In this document: in pieces, positions 15,034 through 23,612 of the stretch
Numbering within the stretch: the stretch's first letter is position 1
Layout: the number at the start of each line of letters is the position of its first letter
Source: Pseudomonadota bacterium
GTDB taxonomy: Bacteria; Myxococcota_A; Polyangia; Fen-1088
DNA length: 40,552 nucleotides
Direction of reading: 5' to 3'
Assembly: GCA_017881315.1 (NCBI GenBank)
Contig: JADGRB010000013.1
Location: forward strand, 1-40,552
Translations under genes and position numbers: made by a program
Notes under the pieces: model-generated
What the model was told of the DNA's origin: nothing
Database searches by the model: none
The model's input: the letters and a program-made list of their open reading frames with translations, nothing else

Positions 15034-16059
15034 CTAGAAGCGGGAGAGGACCCCAAGCTCGAGCATCAGGCGCTCATGGGGAATCGTGGCGATCATTCGG
15101 CCGGCGACCAGGACATCCGCGGCCGTCAGGGTCTCTTCGAGCCCCCCCCCCAGAAGAAAGACCACTCCCGGCGATAGGCCATACCCGACCTGTCCGAGGA
15201 GATCGCCTCCCAGCGACCAATATCCCTGATCAGACGGGGTCGAGGCGTTGCTGTCTCGGCTGACCTCTTCGTGCAAACCGAGGAGGTCCAGCCGTGCCCC
15301 CAGCCCCAGCTCGTGAACGCGTCCCAGACCTGGGCTGGTCCAGGCGGCACCCAGCCCGGCCGCCGCCGTGCGCGCGGTTGCCTGGGCGCCGTCGACCGTG
15401 GCGACCCGATAGCCGAGCCCCACGCGCAAGGCCAGACCGTGGGCAAGCGATCGGCGCACGGCAAAGGCTCCCCCCAGGGCATCGACGTCGAGACCCTCGG
15501 CGCTGTCGACGATGGTCGTCAGGTTGGCCTCGATCGCCCATCGGGTCGGAAGGAGGGGCGCCTCGCTGGTCGCGATCGCGCGGGCGGCCGCCGGCGGCTC
15601 CGATGCCGTATCCACTGGTCGGGTCGGCAGCGGCGTTGCCGCGACCGTCGCGGAGGCTTCCCTGTTCTTCAGCGATTCGCTTCCCTTGCTCTCGTCGAGC
15701 ATCGAAGCGATGACCAGACCGAGAGTTCGACCGCGCTCGGCGGGTAGATCGCGCGCGCTGAACACGACAGTCCGGGTGATCCAGCCGTGGCCCCGCGCTC
15801 CGGGCGGGGCGAGGGACACCTGCACGTCCGTCGTCAAGAAGGCGGCATCGTGCCAGCTCAAGACGACAACCGCGCTCGCGCCTTCGACCGACGCGTCGGC
15901 CGCCAGGTCCCGATCGTCGGGCATGGTCGCAACCATGCGGACGACGCTCTTGGCGCCCGATTGCATGGTCTCGATGCAGACGGCGGCGGCCGCTTGGGTC
16001 ATGGCGACGCCGCTCGAGTTCGCCGCCACCGCGACCAGCAGCACGACGGGAGCCGTCAT
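15034..16059 (-). CDS. Putative outer-membrane barrel protein with periplasmic N-domain
   Basis: The 341-residue protein has a signal-like N-terminus (MTAPVVLLVAVAANSSGVA). A first domain (about 20-120) alternates beta and helix and includes the segments VVVLSWHDAAFL and WITRTVVFSARDL. After a Pro/Ala linker, a strand-rich region (about 170-341) ends in SRF, a C-terminal Phe as in outer-membrane barrels. A myxobacterial two-part layout of this kind is common among proteins of unknown function. Its stop lies 46 bases before the sigma gene on the same strand, so it is either the first gene of that operon or an independent gene just upstream. Confidence 0.65.
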   Translation of the reverse strand: MTAPVVLLVAVAANSSGVAMTQAAAAVCIETMQSGAKSVVRMVATMPDDRDLAADASVEGASAVVVLSWHDAAFLTTDVQVSLAPPGARGHGWITRTVVFSARDLPAERGRTLGLVIASMLDESKGSESLKNREASATVAATPLPTRPVDTASEPPAAARAIATSEAPLLPTRWAIEANLTTIVDSAEGLDVDALGGAFAVRRSLAHGLALRVGLGYRVATVDGAQATARTAAAGLGAAWTSPGLGRVHELGLGARLDLLGLHEEVSRDSNASTPSDQGYWSLGGDLLGQVGYGLSPGVVFLLGGGLEETLTAADVLVAGRMIATIPHERLMLELGVLSRF

Positions 16060-16248
16060 CGACTCGGGCTTTCGAGAGCCTTCAAAGGGGGCATTTGGTC
16101 TGCAGGCCCGTCATACCACCTGCTGGCAGCACCACGAAGACGACGCTGGCCGCCTGATTCCTCCGGGTAGCGGGTACATGTCCGACGAACGTGGGGATCA
16201 TGCCGCTGCCTCCCGACATTCTCCATCATCGAGTATCGTTCGGGACTC

Positions 16249-17526
16249 ATGGACTTTACAGACGGCGTTGGTTCGCCTATTTTCGCGCGGTTGGACCGAC
16301 CGCCTTCGCCTGACCTAGTTTTGCGCCGCCGAGACCACCATATTTCCGTCGGACCGCGCCCGCTGCGCGTCTGCATGATCGTGGGCTATGACCTCAGCGA
16401 GCCGGGGGGCGTGAAGCACCATGCCCAGGAGCTCGCCCAGGCCCTCCGGTTGCGCGGCGACAAAGTCTGCGTGGTGGGTCCGTCGTCCGGTCCGGTGGAC
16501 GGGCACCAGGTGGTCCCTTTCAAAGGGATCTGGCGGGCCGTCTCGAACGGTTCCGACAATGCGTTTGGTCTACTGGTGGCGCCCTGGAAAGTTTGGTGGT
16601 TTTTCCAGCGTCACAGGTTCGACGTCATTCACATCCATGAGCCTTTGCTGCCGTCGCTCGCCTACTGGGCTATTTGGGCGACTCCCGGCACGCCGCACGT
16701 CGCGACGTTTCACGCCTTCGGCGAGGGCCGGTCGGGGAAGGTCCGAGCCATCGCGCGCCTGGGATCCCTGGTTCTGTTTCCCCTGATCCAGGGCGCCGTC
16801 GCGGTGTCCTCCGCCGCTGCGGCCTATGCGGCCAGCTCTTGGTCGCGGCCCATCACGGTCGTTCCGAACGGGGTCTCGACGCACCTGTTCTCTCCGACGC
16901 CGAACAACCCCTCGAAGACCTTGCGGTTGCTCTTCGTGGGCCGCCTCAGCGATGAGCGAAAGGGCATCAAGTACCTCATCGACGGCTTCCGCGCCGCCAG
17001 GGAGAGAGGGGTCTCCGTGACGCTCGACGTGGTCGGTGAAAATCGTGGGGCTGCGATTCTCCCGGTCGAAGGGGTGACCTTTCACGGACGCCTGCCGCTC
17101 GACCAGCTGATAGAGCGTTATCGCGCGTGCGACGTCTTCGTCGCGCCATCGACTGGACAGGAGTCCTTCGGGATCGTGCTCCTGGAGGCGATGGCCTGCG
17201 GGAAGGCGCTCATCTGCTCGGACATCGATGGGTATCGAACGACGGCCGCGCAGGAGGGCGCCCTGCTGGTTCCACCGGGCAGCGCCGATGCGCTCGCGTT
17301 CGCCATCGAGGCCCTGGCCTCCGATCCGATGTCTGTGCGCCGGATGGGTGAGTTCAACCGCGTTCGCGCCCTGGCCTACGACTGGAGCCGTGTTGCGGGA
17401 CAGCTGCGCGAGCAATACCTGCGCGCCATCGCTCATCCAGTCAAGGTGCCGGAACAATCCTTGCTCGAGCCCGACGTCATGGGTGGGGCTCCGGAACCGA
17501 GCCAACCCGCCGCTACGGCCCTGTGA
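16249..17526 (+). CDS. GT4-family glycosyltransferase, PimA-like
   Basis: The 425-residue enzyme shows a full GT-B layout: GGVKHHAQELA (53-63), FDVIHIHEPLLPS (124-136), TFHAFGEG (153-160), VPNGVSTHLF (205-214), LLFVGRLSDERKGI (227-240), VVGEN, and the intact E-x7-E donor motif E305 to E313 in GQESFGIVLLEAM. This pattern resembles phosphatidylinositol mannosyltransferases. About 38 residues precede the first strand (LRVCMIVGYD), so the true start could be later, but no better-placed ATG with a ribosome binding site is visible. It converges on the MMPL exporter gene with 38 bases between, consistent with a glycolipid made here and exported by the neighbour; this is inference. Confidence 0.87.
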   Translation: MDFTDGVGSPIFARLDRPPSPDLVLRRRDHHISVGPRPLRVCMIVGYDLSEPGGVKHHAQELAQALRLRGDKVCVVGPSSGPVDGHQVVPFKGIWRAVSNGSDNAFGLLVAPWKVWWFFQRHRFDVIHIHEPLLPSLAYWAIWATPGTPHVATFHAFGEGRSGKVRAIARLGSLVLFPLIQGAVAVSSAAAAYAASSWSRPITVVPNGVSTHLFSPTPNNPSKTLRLLFVGRLSDERKGIKYLIDGFRAARERGVSVTLDVVGENRGAAILPVEGVTFHGRLPLDQLIERYRACDVFVAPSTGQESFGIVLLEAMACGKALICSDIDGYRTTAAQEGALLVPPGSADALAFAIEALASDPMSVRRMGEFNRVRALAYDWSRVAGQLREQYLRAIAHPVKVPEQSLLEPDVMGGAPEPSQPAATAL

Positions 17527-17564
17527 GCCGCTGGCAGCCACCGAGGGCGATGATCCCCGGCAGC

Positions 17565-20123
17565 CTATGGTGCCGGCGGATCCAGCGCGCGCACGCGGCG
17601 AAGGGTCGGGACCAGTAGAAGCGCGGCCAGGAGACATCCGAGCTCGCCGAGGTCGGCCAGCTTGCCGAACGATCGCAGCGCGCCGTTCGACGCGACCAGG
17701 AGCGAGCTGTAGCCGATGATCGTGGTGGAGGAACAGAGGATCACGGCGCTGCCCGTCTCGGCCAGCGCCCGAGCCTGACCCTCGGGTCGCTCCTTGCTGA
17801 GCCGTGCAAAGACGTTGACGGCGTAGTCGACACCTATGCCGAGCGTGACCGGAAGGGCCACGAAGTTCAGGAAGTTCAGCTTCAATCCCAGCGCGGCGCC
17901 GGCGCCGGCCATCCACAGCACGCCGACGAACAGCGACGAGAGGACCAGGCCGACGCTCGACGGTCGGCGGAACAGGAGGACCACCATGAGCACGACGCCG
18001 ACGAAGGCGCCGCCCGTCGCGATCGGACCGTCGCGCGCGATTGAATTCAGCATCGCCGCAAACAAAGAGGAGTGTCCGGCGGCGTCGATGACCTTCCCGT
18101 TTGGCAGCGTCACGTTCTTGATCACCCCCGAGAGGCGAATCAGATTGTGTCCGTCCCAGTTCGCCCAGACCCGCACCGGAAAAATGAGGGCGATCCGGCC
18201 CACGGTGCCGTCCACTTCGCGAAATCGCCGCGCGACCGGCTCTGGAAGGTCGCCGATCGTCAGGCGTCGGAGGTCGGGCGGGGGGGCCCAGGCGTCGAGC
18301 TGCTTCCGTTCGTCTGCAGACCCTAGGGCCATCGTCGAATCCGCCAGCCGCCTCCGGATGTCGGCGATCACCGCCAGCTTCGCGTCCTGATCTTTTGGGA
18401 GGACCTCGTAGGCGGTCGCGACGGCCGACAGGAAGCCTCCGGTCGGCTCGCCCGCGGCCACGCGCCGAGCGCACTCGGTCTGCAGCGTGCCGAGATCGGA
18501 GGCGATCGGGTCTCGGGCGTGCGTGAGGGCTTCGGCACAATCCTTGATGAGGAGGGCCGTCCGATAGGCGGGGGCATCGTCCGCGCTCGGGAGCAGGGCC
18601 ACGGCGATCGGCGCCAGATCTTGCGGGAAGATGGCGCCCACCCGGACATAGAGATCACCGGCCCCGTGTTTTCGGCTGCGCTGGTTGCGCAGCTTGGAAA
18701 AGTCATACTCGAAAGGGCTTCGCAAGACGGGGGCCACCGACCAGAGGGCCAGCAAGGACATCCCGGTCGCCATCAGGATGAGAGATCTGGGCCGGCGGAG
18801 GACCCACTCGGCCGCGCGGGTGGCAGGGCCGGCGGCGAGGGCAACGCCCGACGGAGGACGGGGACGAACGCGCTGCCAGAAACAGATCAGCGCGGGACAA
18901 GTGGTGTAGGTCGCCAGCCAGCAGGTGACCATCCCGATCCCGCCCACCTCGCCGAACTGACGGAATCCACGAAAACCGGTCAAGGCCAGGCTCGCATACG
19001 CGACCGAGGCGGCCAGCGCGGCCCCCAGCGTCGGTTGGGCGGTGGTTCGGATCGCGACGATCAGGGCCTCCTCGACGGTCGCGCTGGGCCGGCCGATCCG
19101 TTCTTCCCGGAAGCGCGCCAGCAGGATGATCCCGAAGTTGATCCCGTTGCCCAGGATGATCGACCCGAGAAAGGCCGTGTTCGTGTTGAGGTAACCGATC
19201 GTGAGGCCCGCGATCCCGAACGCCATGGCCACGCCGAGGAGGGTGGGCAGGAAGATGTAGGCCAGCGAAAATACGCTTCGGTAGTAAAGGACGATCACCA
19301 AGAACACCAGGACGCTGCAGAGCAGCGAGACCCATTCGATGTCTGACTTGAGGGCGTCGTGCTCCTCGATCGCGCTGGCGACGTCGCCGGTGATCTGGAC
19401 CGTCAGATTGCCGAACCGGGCGGGCGCGGTGGCGTCGATGATCCGCTGAACGTCGTCCCGGATTGTGAATCCCGATTGATCGCCGGTTCCCGATGAATTG
19501 GTCCAGGTCACGATCGCGAGCAGAGTCCGATCCTTGCTCTCGTAGTAGCCGTTCGGGAAGCGCTCGTCGCTGGCTCTGCGGTCCAGTTTCTTCTTCAGCT
19601 GCTTGAGGTCCTGGGCCGGGTCGTCTCGTTCCTCGCCGAGATCGGGGTCCGCGAAGGGGCTGAAGGCCGGGTTCTTTCGGGAGAGGCTCAGCTTCTTCAG
19701 ATCGTCGTCCACCCGCTTCAGATCGACGAGGTCGGCGTACAGCGAGCGGTTGTGTTCGAAGAACGGTCGGGCGGCATCGGGGCGATAGTCGATCGTGCGC
19801 AGATCGGTGCCCACCAGTTGCCCGAGATTCTTGACCAGCGCTTCGGCGAACCGTTCGTTGGCCAGAGGGTCGGGACCCGAAACGGCCACGATGAGATTGG
19901 AGGGGGCTCCGACCCGGGCGCCGATCTCACGCAGCTGGGCCAGCTCCGGGTCGTCCTGGGGAAGAAGCTCGGTAAAGTCGGAACGCAGCTGCAACCGCCG
20001 CGCGGCGACGATCGACAGAACGAACAGGACCGTGGCGCCCAGCGCGATCGCCAGCGCGTGGCGTGACAGGTAAGGGACGTATCGTTCGACGAAGCCGGGG
20101 CCGTGCCCCTCGGTAACCATCAT
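17565..20123 (-). CDS. MMPL/RND-family lipid exporter
   Basis: The 852-residue membrane protein starts with a cytoplasmic stub, a first membrane helix (about 22-42), then a large periplasmic domain opening with SDFTELLPQDDPEL, a phrase shared by MMPL-type and hopanoid-associated RND proteins. A five- to six-helix bundle follows. The second half repeats this plan, with YDFSKLRNQRSRK opening its periplasmic domain and a second helix bundle near the end (FVALPVTLGIGVDYAVNVFARL). Such proteins move lipids or hopanoids from the inner membrane outward. I start at the ATG pair at 20123/20120, where the sensible N-terminus begins. An AT-rich patch (tatatatctaga) just upstream could be its promoter. 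The cargo is unknown; flanking glycosyltransferases point to a glycolipid. Confidence 0.88.
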   Translation of the reverse strand: MMVTEGHGPGFVERYVPYLSRHALAIALGATVLFVLSIVAARRLQLRSDFTELLPQDDPELAQLREIGARVGAPSNLIVAVSGPDPLANERFAEALVKNLGQLVGTDLRTIDYRPDAARPFFEHNRSLYADLVDLKRVDDDLKKLSLSRKNPAFSPFADPDLGEERDDPAQDLKQLKKKLDRRASDERFPNGYYESKDRTLLAIVTWTNSSGTGDQSGFTIRDDVQRIIDATAPARFGNLTVQITGDVASAIEEHDALKSDIEWVSLLCSVLVFLVIVLYYRSVFSLAYIFLPTLLGVAMAFGIAGLTIGYLNTNTAFLGSIILGNGINFGIILLARFREERIGRPSATVEEALIVAIRTTAQPTLGAALAASVAYASLALTGFRGFRQFGEVGGIGMVTCWLATYTTCPALICFWQRVRPRPPSGVALAAGPATRAAEWVLRRPRSLILMATGMSLLALWSVAPVLRSPFEYDFSKLRNQRSRKHGAGDLYVRVGAIFPQDLAPIAVALLPSADDAPAYRTALLIKDCAEALTHARDPIASDLGTLQTECARRVAAGEPTGGFLSAVATAYEVLPKDQDAKLAVIADIRRRLADSTMALGSADERKQLDAWAPPPDLRRLTIGDLPEPVARRFREVDGTVGRIALIFPVRVWANWDGHNLIRLSGVIKNVTLPNGKVIDAAGHSSLFAAMLNSIARDGPIATGGAFVGVVLMVVLLFRRPSSVGLVLSSLFVGVLWMAGAGAALGLKLNFLNFVALPVTLGIGVDYAVNVFARLSKERPEGQARALAETGSAVILCSSTTIIGYSSLLVASNGALRSFGKLADLGELGCLLAALLLVPTLRRVRALDPPAP

Positions 20124-20186
20124 AGGCGCTCGCTCTATATATCTAGATGTCTGGCAGCGATCCCGAAGTAACATCCCCGGGCAGCG

Positions 20187-20549
20187 ATGGGAAGCCTCGA
20201 CCCTGACTCTCCCGACGAGCCCGCGCGCTTCGGGTTCACGACCACCTCGCAGGTGTTGTTCGCGAAGACCTACAACCTCCTCTACCAGCAGCGCGTCACC
20301 GACGTAAATACGATGTTCAAGGTGTTCCGCGCCCAATGCCTGGACGGGCTCGACCTGCGGAGCAACGGGTTCGAGCTGGACATCGAGCTTGCCTGCCAGC
20401 TCGCGCGGAACGGCCATTCGCCCATGGAGATCCCGGTGAACTACGTGGCCCGCGGGTTCGACCAGGGCAAGAAGATCCGGTTCTGGCGTGATGCGCTGCC
20501 GTCGTACGCCGCGTTCTTCTGGAACCGGTTGGCTCCAGGCCGGCCGTGA
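20187..20549 (+). CDS. C-terminal fragment of a GT2 (polyprenyl-phosphate sugar synthase type) glycosyltransferase
   Basis: The 120-residue frame matches only the last third of dolichol- or polyprenyl-phosphate mannosyl- or glucosyltransferases: LLYQQRVTDVNTMFKVFR, then SNGFELDIELACQLARNG, IPVNYVARGFDQGKKIRFW and DALPSYAAFFW. The GT-A nucleotide-sugar binding half, including the DxD motif, is absent. An in-frame stop at 20169-20171 closes the frame upstream, and only 63 bases separate it from the divergent exporter gene. The residue string GSLDP at the start sits about where the family has its GSR motif, so the missing part was probably lost by deletion. Its TGA overlaps the next start as GTGA. 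It is either a decaying gene or a reduced accessory subunit. Confidence 0.65.
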   Translation: MGSLDPDSPDEPARFGFTTTSQVLFAKTYNLLYQQRVTDVNTMFKVFRAQCLDGLDLRSNGFELDIELACQLARNGHSPMEIPVNYVARGFDQGKKIRFWRDALPSYAAFFWNRLAPGRP

Positions 20550-21991
20550 CGGATAGCGACTCTCCTCGCTCGATCTGGGAATCGACCGGTCTGGCTCTCG
20601 CGATCCTGATCGCGTGCGGCGTGATGTACCTGCTGGTGGCCCGGCTCGCCCTCCACGCGTTTCCGTTCTCGGGCGACGAGTACAGCCTGACCCTGCAGGC
20701 CGAGCTGTTCGCCCGCGGAATCCTCAAGGCACCCGCGCCGGAGCACGCCGACTGGCTCCGGGTGGATCACGTGGTGATCGATCGCTGGGTACGTTCGAAG
20801 TATCCCCCCGGCGCCCCTGCGCTGCTGGCGCTCGGCGCCCGGGCCGGGGTCGCCTGGATCGTGACGCCGATCGAAGGGGTCGTCGCTCTGCTGGTGACCT
20901 GGCTCAGCACGCGGCGTCTTCTGGGGCCGCGCGAAGCGCTCATCGCCCTGGTGACGCTGGGGCTGGCGCCGCTGTTTGCCTTCCAGGCCGCCTCATTTTA
21001 CACGCAGACGGCGACCACCATGTTCCTCGCGGGTGGGTTCGCGGGGATCGGTGCCTGGTGTCGCACCCATCGCTCCGCCTGGATGGTGCTGGTGGGCGCC
21101 GCGATCGGTTGCACGTTTCTGATTCGACCCATCGACGCGCTCCTGTTCGGCGCCGCCATGCTGTCCCTGCGATCGGCGCGGGCCATCGTCATCGCGGCGC
21201 TGAGCGCGATCCCGTTCGTTGTGGTGAGCTGCCTTTATCAGAACGCACAATTCGGCGCGCCGTTCCTCGACGGGTATCACGTCTACCAGCCGACCTTCGC
21301 CGCGCTCTACGGTGCCACGGCGGCCGCCAACCCCATCTTGCTCTCGTATCTGTGGAACCCCGTACAGCTCTGGAACCACATCGACGTCTTCCGCGCCTTC
21401 GTGGTGGACTGGACCGTGCCAGGCACCGCGCTGGTCGCCCTGATGGGCGCCTTTGCGATCGGGCGCGAGCACCCCGCGCGCTCGATGCGAACGTTTTCCG
21501 TTGCTCTCGTCGCGACCTACCTGGGCGCGCTGCTGCTGACGATCGCCGACGTCGACGACGGCGCTCGAGCGCGCTACCTGTCGAGCGCGCTGATTCCGGT
21601 CGCCTTTCTCAGCGCCGCGGGGTTCGCCCCGGCCTGTGCGGCGCTGGCGAGCCGGTTCGGTCCGCGCGTCCGGACGACGTTGGTCGTCATCGCGCTCGTG
21701 TTCGCCCCCGCGCAGCTGGCGGCCTTTCTGGTGGCGCGCGTGCCGCAGGTCTGGAAGCGTGAGGGGCTATACCGCGCGGTCGAGGGGGCGGCCGTGCACG
21801 ACGCGATCGTGGTGGTGCGTGCCGCGTATCCGTCCCGCTACGCTCGCAACGGCGGTCTCTTCGACCGGCCGGTTCTGTACCTATCGGCGCCCGCGACGAC
21901 CAGCGCGGAGACGATCGCGGCGGCTTTTCCGGACCGCGCGATCTGGGAGGCCAACGAAGGCGATCCCTGGACGCTCCGTCGTACCCGGTGA
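20546..21991 (+). CDS. GT-C-type polytopic membrane glycosyltransferase
   Basis: The 481-residue protein has about ten hydrophobic helices and a C-terminal soluble tail (about 400-481). The first periplasmic loop carries SGDEYSLTLQAELF with D44-E45, the acidic pair expected of GT-C enzymes that use polyprenyl-phosphate sugars (PMT/ArnT-like). KYPPGAPALLALG follows, as in that class. The GTG start at 20546 overlaps the GT2 fragment's stop (GTGA), so the two are coupled. In intact systems the GT2 enzyme makes the polyprenyl-phosphate sugar that the GT-C enzyme transfers, so this one may now rely on a GT2 encoded elsewhere. The acceptor is unknown. Confidence 0.78.
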   Translation: MTDSDSPRSIWESTGLALAILIACGVMYLLVARLALHAFPFSGDEYSLTLQAELFARGILKAPAPEHADWLRVDHVVIDRWVRSKYPPGAPALLALGARAGVAWIVTPIEGVVALLVTWLSTRRLLGPREALIALVTLGLAPLFAFQAASFYTQTATTMFLAGGFAGIGAWCRTHRSAWMVLVGAAIGCTFLIRPIDALLFGAAMLSLRSARAIVIAALSAIPFVVVSCLYQNAQFGAPFLDGYHVYQPTFAALYGATAAANPILLSYLWNPVQLWNHIDVFRAFVVDWTVPGTALVALMGAFAIGREHPARSMRTFSVALVATYLGALLLTIADVDDGARARYLSSALIPVAFLSAAGFAPACAALASRFGPRVRTTLVVIALVFAPAQLAAFLVARVPQVWKREGLYRAVEGAAVHDAIVVVRAAYPSRYARNGGLFDRPVLYLSAPATTSAETIAAAFPDRAIWEANEGDPWTLRRTR

Positions 21992-22022
21992 GGCGCCGTC
22001 CTCGCGCAGGTGAGCCAACGCT

Positions 22023-23612
22023 TCATCTGGCGCGCAACTCGAGCACCTGCGCTCCGGCGATCTGACCGATGGAGACATAGTCGCGCTCGAGGATGGCCTC
22101 GAGGCGTGGGTACTTCGCGGGTGGAAACTTGCCGTAGGAGGCGATGTTCCCCGGCGAGGTGTCAACGAACAACCGCGGGCGACGGTCTTCGAGGTCGCGC
22201 TCGAGCATGTCCCAGCTTTCACCGACGACATTGGCGGAAGAATCGGCCCTGGGGTCGGACTGCGTCCGCGTCGCTGGAGACAGCCCGGTGAGATAGTTGG
22301 AGAACACGAATCGACTCCCCAGCGGGCGATCGGCCTCGAAATAGAGCACCGGGGCGTTGCCCCAGATCACCAGACGGTCCCCCGGGCCGGAGTGTGCGTC
22401 GACGAAGGCGGCCATCGCCGCGTAGTCTGGATCCGGTTGGCCACCCGCGGCCATGACGGGTCCATGGAACACGCCGGCGAGGAGGAACGCCCCGGCCGGA
22501 ACCGCCGTGGCGCCGAGGAGCAGCGCGCGCCGCGATACCCATAGGCGCCGCGCGCCCGGTGCAGCGACGACCGCGAGCGGCGCGACGACCTGATAGAAAT
22601 AGTGACCAAAAAAGCGTCCACCCACCGTGGTGGCCAGGGCGCTCACCAGGATCCAGCCCGCCGAGAAGTGGTCGAGTCTTCCCGGGCTCGCCAGTTCGGT
22701 GCGGCCAAACAGCGTTCGGGCCACGGCACGTGCGCCGAGCCACCAGAGCAGCAGCGCGGGGATGATCGCGTACGAGAGTCGGCCCACCGCTCGACCGGCA
22801 ACCTCGGAGAGCTGGAGACCCTCTCGAATGTAGGCGAAGTTGAACCGGAACCAGAACCAGGCGTCCTGCAGATCGCCCGCGAGGTGCATCACGCCGAGAC
22901 AAGCGCCGATCACCAGGAGCGTGCCGCCACCGAGGAGCAGCCACCCCTGCAGGACCCGCCCCGGGCGGCGACGGTGGATCCAGGCGAGATGAAGGAAGAA
23001 GAGCGGCAGCTGAACGCCGGCTTGATACTTGTACAGCATGGCCAGCCCGACCAGCGCGCCGGCGGCGACCAGGCCCGCCCGGGCCATCTCGGGCAGCGCG
23101 GAGCGAAGATAGACCAGGACCGATCCGGTCAGCGGGAGCATCATGAAGAGCTCGCAGTTGGCGGCGAGTGAATCGAAATCGAACAAGGTCGTCGTAAAGA
23201 CGACATACAAGAACGCCGCCGCGAGCGCCTCGGGGTTGCCCGAGCCGGCCTCGCCTCGATCGACTTCGCCTCGATCGACGGCCAACCGGCGCGCCACGCG
23301 ACCCAGAAGAAGGGCCGTCGCGAAGACGACCAGGATGCTCACCAGGTGAAGGAGGCGCATGCCACCCACCGGTCCGCCCAGCGCCTGGGTGGCCGCATAG
23401 GTCAGGTAGATGAGGGGCGGTTTGTGATCGACCACATCTCGATAGAGAACACGTCCGCCCAGCATCTCCCGCCCGACGACGCAGTAGGTGGCCTCGTCGT
23501 CCGAAAGGCAGGGCCGGACCAGCGCCACGGCCCGCAAGACCAGACAGGCGGTCAGCAACAGCAGAATGCCGCGATACTTGGCCAATCGACGTACGCGGCG
23601 CCTACGCGCCAA
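22023..23612 (-). CDS. GT39/PMT-like membrane glycosyltransferase
   Basis: The 529-residue product begins with an Arg-rich cytoplasmic stub and about eleven hydrophobic segments. The first loop has LSDDEATYCVVGREM (D38, D39, E40), and then LYRDVVDHKPPLIYL, a characteristic pair in PMT_2/GT39 proteins that transfer sugars from polyprenyl phosphate. I place the start at a TTG (23612), giving MARRRRVRRL and overlapping the Omp85 stop by 11 bases; a TTG at 23585 is a shorter alternative. The gene is downstream of the Omp85-like gene on the same strand and converges on the GT-C gene. Acceptor and sugar are unknown. Confidence 0.8.
   Translation of the reverse strand: MARRRRVRRLAKYRGILLLLTACLVLRAVALVRPCLSDDEATYCVVGREMLGGRVLYRDVVDHKPPLIYLTYAATQALGGPVGGMRLLHLVSILVVFATALLLGRVARRLAVDRGEVDRGEAGSGNPEALAAAFLYVVFTTTLFDFDSLAANCELFMMLPLTGSVLVYLRSALPEMARAGLVAAGALVGLAMLYKYQAGVQLPLFFLHLAWIHRRRPGRVLQGWLLLGGGTLLVIGACLGVMHLAGDLQDAWFWFRFNFAYIREGLQLSEVAGRAVGRLSYAIIPALLLWWLGARAVARTLFGRTELASPGRLDHFSAGWILVSALATTVGGRFFGHYFYQVVAPLAVVAAPGARRLWVSRRALLLGATAVPAGAFLLAGVFHGPVMAAGGQPDPDYAAMAAFVDAHSGPGDRLVIWGNAPVLYFEADRPLGSRFVFSNYLTGLSPATRTQSDPRADSSANVVGESWDMLERDLEDRRPRLFVDTSPGNIASYGKFPPAKYPRLEAILERDYVSIGQIAGAQVLELRAR

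Noticed and set aside
16570-18540. Open frame of over 600 codons on the minus strand across two genes
   Set aside because: It runs across the 3' ends of the GT4 and MMPL genes in a third-position GC shadow and shows no recognisable fold.
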